Made by a program: the position numbers and the translations under genes
Source of the DNA: a virus
Reading direction: 5' to 3' (one strand)
IMG/VR virus record: IMGVR_UViG_3300035698_006715
Coordinates: 1-32,940 of that record
DNA length: 32,940 nucleotides
Notes under the pieces: generated by a model
Databases searched by the model: none
What the model was told of the DNA's origin: nothing
What the model saw: only the letters and a program-made list of their open reading frames with translations
Shown here: positions 31,945-32,940 of the stretch, piece after piece
Numbering within the stretch: position 1 is the stretch's first letter
Layout of the letters: every line of letters begins with the position of its first letter

Positions 31945-32556
31945 GGTGTACTTGCGCCCCCCAAGCATAAAGAAAGCAGGGAATCTGTCATTATCTGAGG
32001 CCCTTATAATTCTTAAGTCTTGCTCAGATAAGAATAGCTCACTGTCAGAAGGTGTGCGGCGTTTGCACAGTTTAGAACATGCGTTATTGCGTTTTATACT
32101 CCCCCTAACTGCGCTTAGAATTAAGTTTAAGTATGTTTCCCTACAGGCATCCACTACTTCAGAATATATAAGATTAGTTATATCTACCCTTTCCTGAGCA
32201 TATACCTTCCCCGTATCAAACCCTTCATTGGTATTAACTCTAATTATACTAGGGGATATATGGCTATCACCGTTCAATATCTGATGGTTTAATACAGACG
32301 CCCCCCTATACTCTGAAGGATCTGCCCTGTGGATATTAAAAACATGTCCTCCTGAGTTTTTATACCTATTTATTTTAGCGTCACATAGTTTCTTACCGTA
32401 CTCCACCATTATTAGTGTAGTGGGAGAGTATAATGCGGGGGGGAGATTATCCTCATGATAAAAAACACCAACATGTTTGCGTTTTTTGATCAGTGCAGAC
32501 TGTAACTTGCTAATCATATTAAGGTTGGGGGTATTAGTTAGTATATTTATTCTCAT
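31918..32556 (-). CDS. Formyltransferase-fold protein (212 aa)
   Basis: Formyl transferases move a formyl group from 10-formyl-tetrahydrofolate to an amine. The catalytic triad of the family is visible: Asn74 and His76 in FNIHRADPSEYRGASVL, and Asp114 in GFDTGKVYAQ. The surrounding pattern (YRG, then LNHQILNGD, then DTG...Q) is that of the formyl_trans_N fold. At 212 residues it lacks the C-terminal domain of Met-tRNA formyltransferase, so a GAR- or sugar-amine-type enzyme is likelier. The start has GGGGAGGAAAT upstream on the minus strand. It is the last gene of a leftward operon and converges on the giant gene. With the glycosyltransferases, a formylated sugar is plausible. Confidence 0.82.
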   Translation of the reverse strand: MRINILTNTPNLNMISKLQSALIKKRKHVGVFYHEDNLPPALYSPTTLIMVEYGKKLCDAKINRYKNSGGHVFNIHRADPSEYRGASVLNHQILNGDSHISPSIIRVNTNEGFDTGKVYAQERVDITNLIYSEVVDACRETYLNLILSAVRGSIKRNNACSKLCKRRTPSDSELFLSEQDLRIIRASDNDRFPAFFMLGGRKYTLKVESSPL

Positions 32557-32557
32557 A

Positions 32558-32704
32558 TTATTTCCTCCCCTTTATTAACTGTAAACGCTCCTTCATATAT
32601 TGCATTGCTAATTCCAAAGGTTGCTTGCCCACACCCCTGAAGCAGACATCATAACATTTATTCTTTGGAACTACTATTTCACCATCTAATTTATTGTTTA
32701 TCAT
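32558..32704 (-). CDS. Small hypothetical protein (48 aa)
   Basis: A minus-strand frame starts at an ATG overlapping the stop of the partial gene upstream (ATGA) and ends with TAA one base before the formyltransferase ATG. The product begins MINNKLDGEIVVPKNKCYDV and ends MKERLQLIKGRK. It is short, with no recognised family. Tight coupling on both sides supports it as real. Confidence 0.55.
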   Translation of the reverse strand: MINNKLDGEIVVPKNKCYDVCFRGVGKQPLELAMQYMKERLQLIKGRK

Positions 32705-32940
32705 ATTGCATTACCACTTTCAAGGGTTAAAAATTCTTGGAGTTGGCCTATCAACTGCTCAACTCCGTTCCTATTCAAATCAACATAACTATCATTATAT
32801 GTATCAATAATAGCGATACTACACATAACAGGCTCTGGCCCATGTGAACTGTGATCTACTATAACTTCTTTTGAAGATCCCTTGTGGCACGACAATACCC
32901 TATACCTATCCAGTTTTTTCTCCAGTCCTCTGATAACTTC
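32701..32940 (-). CDS. Hypothetical protein, 5' end outside the window (at least 79 aa)
   Basis: The frame is open at the right window edge, so the true start lies beyond it. It reads through a possible TTG at 32895, but sense codons continue upstream (EVIRGLEKKLDRYRVLSCHK). The product contains SKEVIVDHSSHGPEPVMCSI and DTYNDSYVDLNRNGVEQLIG. Not recognised. It is the first visible gene of the leftward operon. Confidence 0.6.
   Translation of the reverse strand, partial: EVIRGLEKKLDRYRVLSCHKGSSKEVIVDHSSHGPEPVMCSIAIIDTYNDSYVDLNRNGVEQLIGQLQEFLTLESGNAI

Overview
The window is the structural half of a tailed bacteriophage genome, most likely a podovirus. A compact rightward gene series reads, in order, terminase small and large subunits, portal, scaffold, an SU10-type (DUF5309-like) major capsid protein, head-tail adaptor, beta-rich nozzle protein, tail or fibre proteins, several small helical internal virion proteins and one giant protein of about 2241 residues. 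No tail tube, sheath, baseplate or tape-measure gene was seen, which favours a short tail. Strong Shine-Dalgarno sites (AGGAG type), stop/start overlaps and hairpin terminators indicate a bacterial host. The host cannot be named from the sequence.

Layout: (1) 1-1219 is almost gene-free. It holds a tiny leftward membrane-peptide gene at the edge, TGTCACA operator-like repeats, an iteron-like array of about nine imperfect 27-bp units, a C-rich stretch and a nested palindrome of about 213 bp. It looks like a divergent control or replication region. (2) 1220-2151 holds a basic protein and a GIY-YIG nuclease. (3) 2152-2506 is an RNA-gene patch with an intact tRNA-Tyr preceded by degenerate tRNA-like sequences; one resembles tRNA-Glu but has the anticodon UUA. 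(4) 2510-4411 holds small, mostly unknown and AT-richer genes, including two paralogues, a local duplication and an HNH endonuclease. (5) 4395-10236 holds terminase, two small membrane proteins, an unknown protein, a glycosyltransferase and the portal, ending in a hairpin. (6) 10282-12258 holds a small helical protein, scaffold and major capsid protein, closed by a clear terminator. (7) 12268-16110 holds two small proteins, a large GT2-TPR-GT4 glycosyltransferase fusion and the adaptor. (8) 16110-31944 holds tail and ejection-type proteins, many linked by one-base TAATG overlaps. (9) 31918-32940 is a convergent leftward operon with a formyltransferase-fold enzyme, a 48-residue protein and a partial gene.

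Together the plus-strand genes package DNA (TerS/TerL/HNH), build the head (portal, scaffold, capsid protein) and the tail, and supply internal proteins. The unusual theme is glycan chemistry placed inside the morphogenesis operon: a GT2-like enzyme between terminase and portal, a three-part glycosyltransferase between capsid and adaptor, and a sugar- or amine-formyltransferase candidate on the opposite strand. This suggests a phage-encoded glycan pathway acting on virion proteins or on host surface sugars. That is inference, not shown. No endolysin, polymerase, integrase or CRISPR array was recognised.
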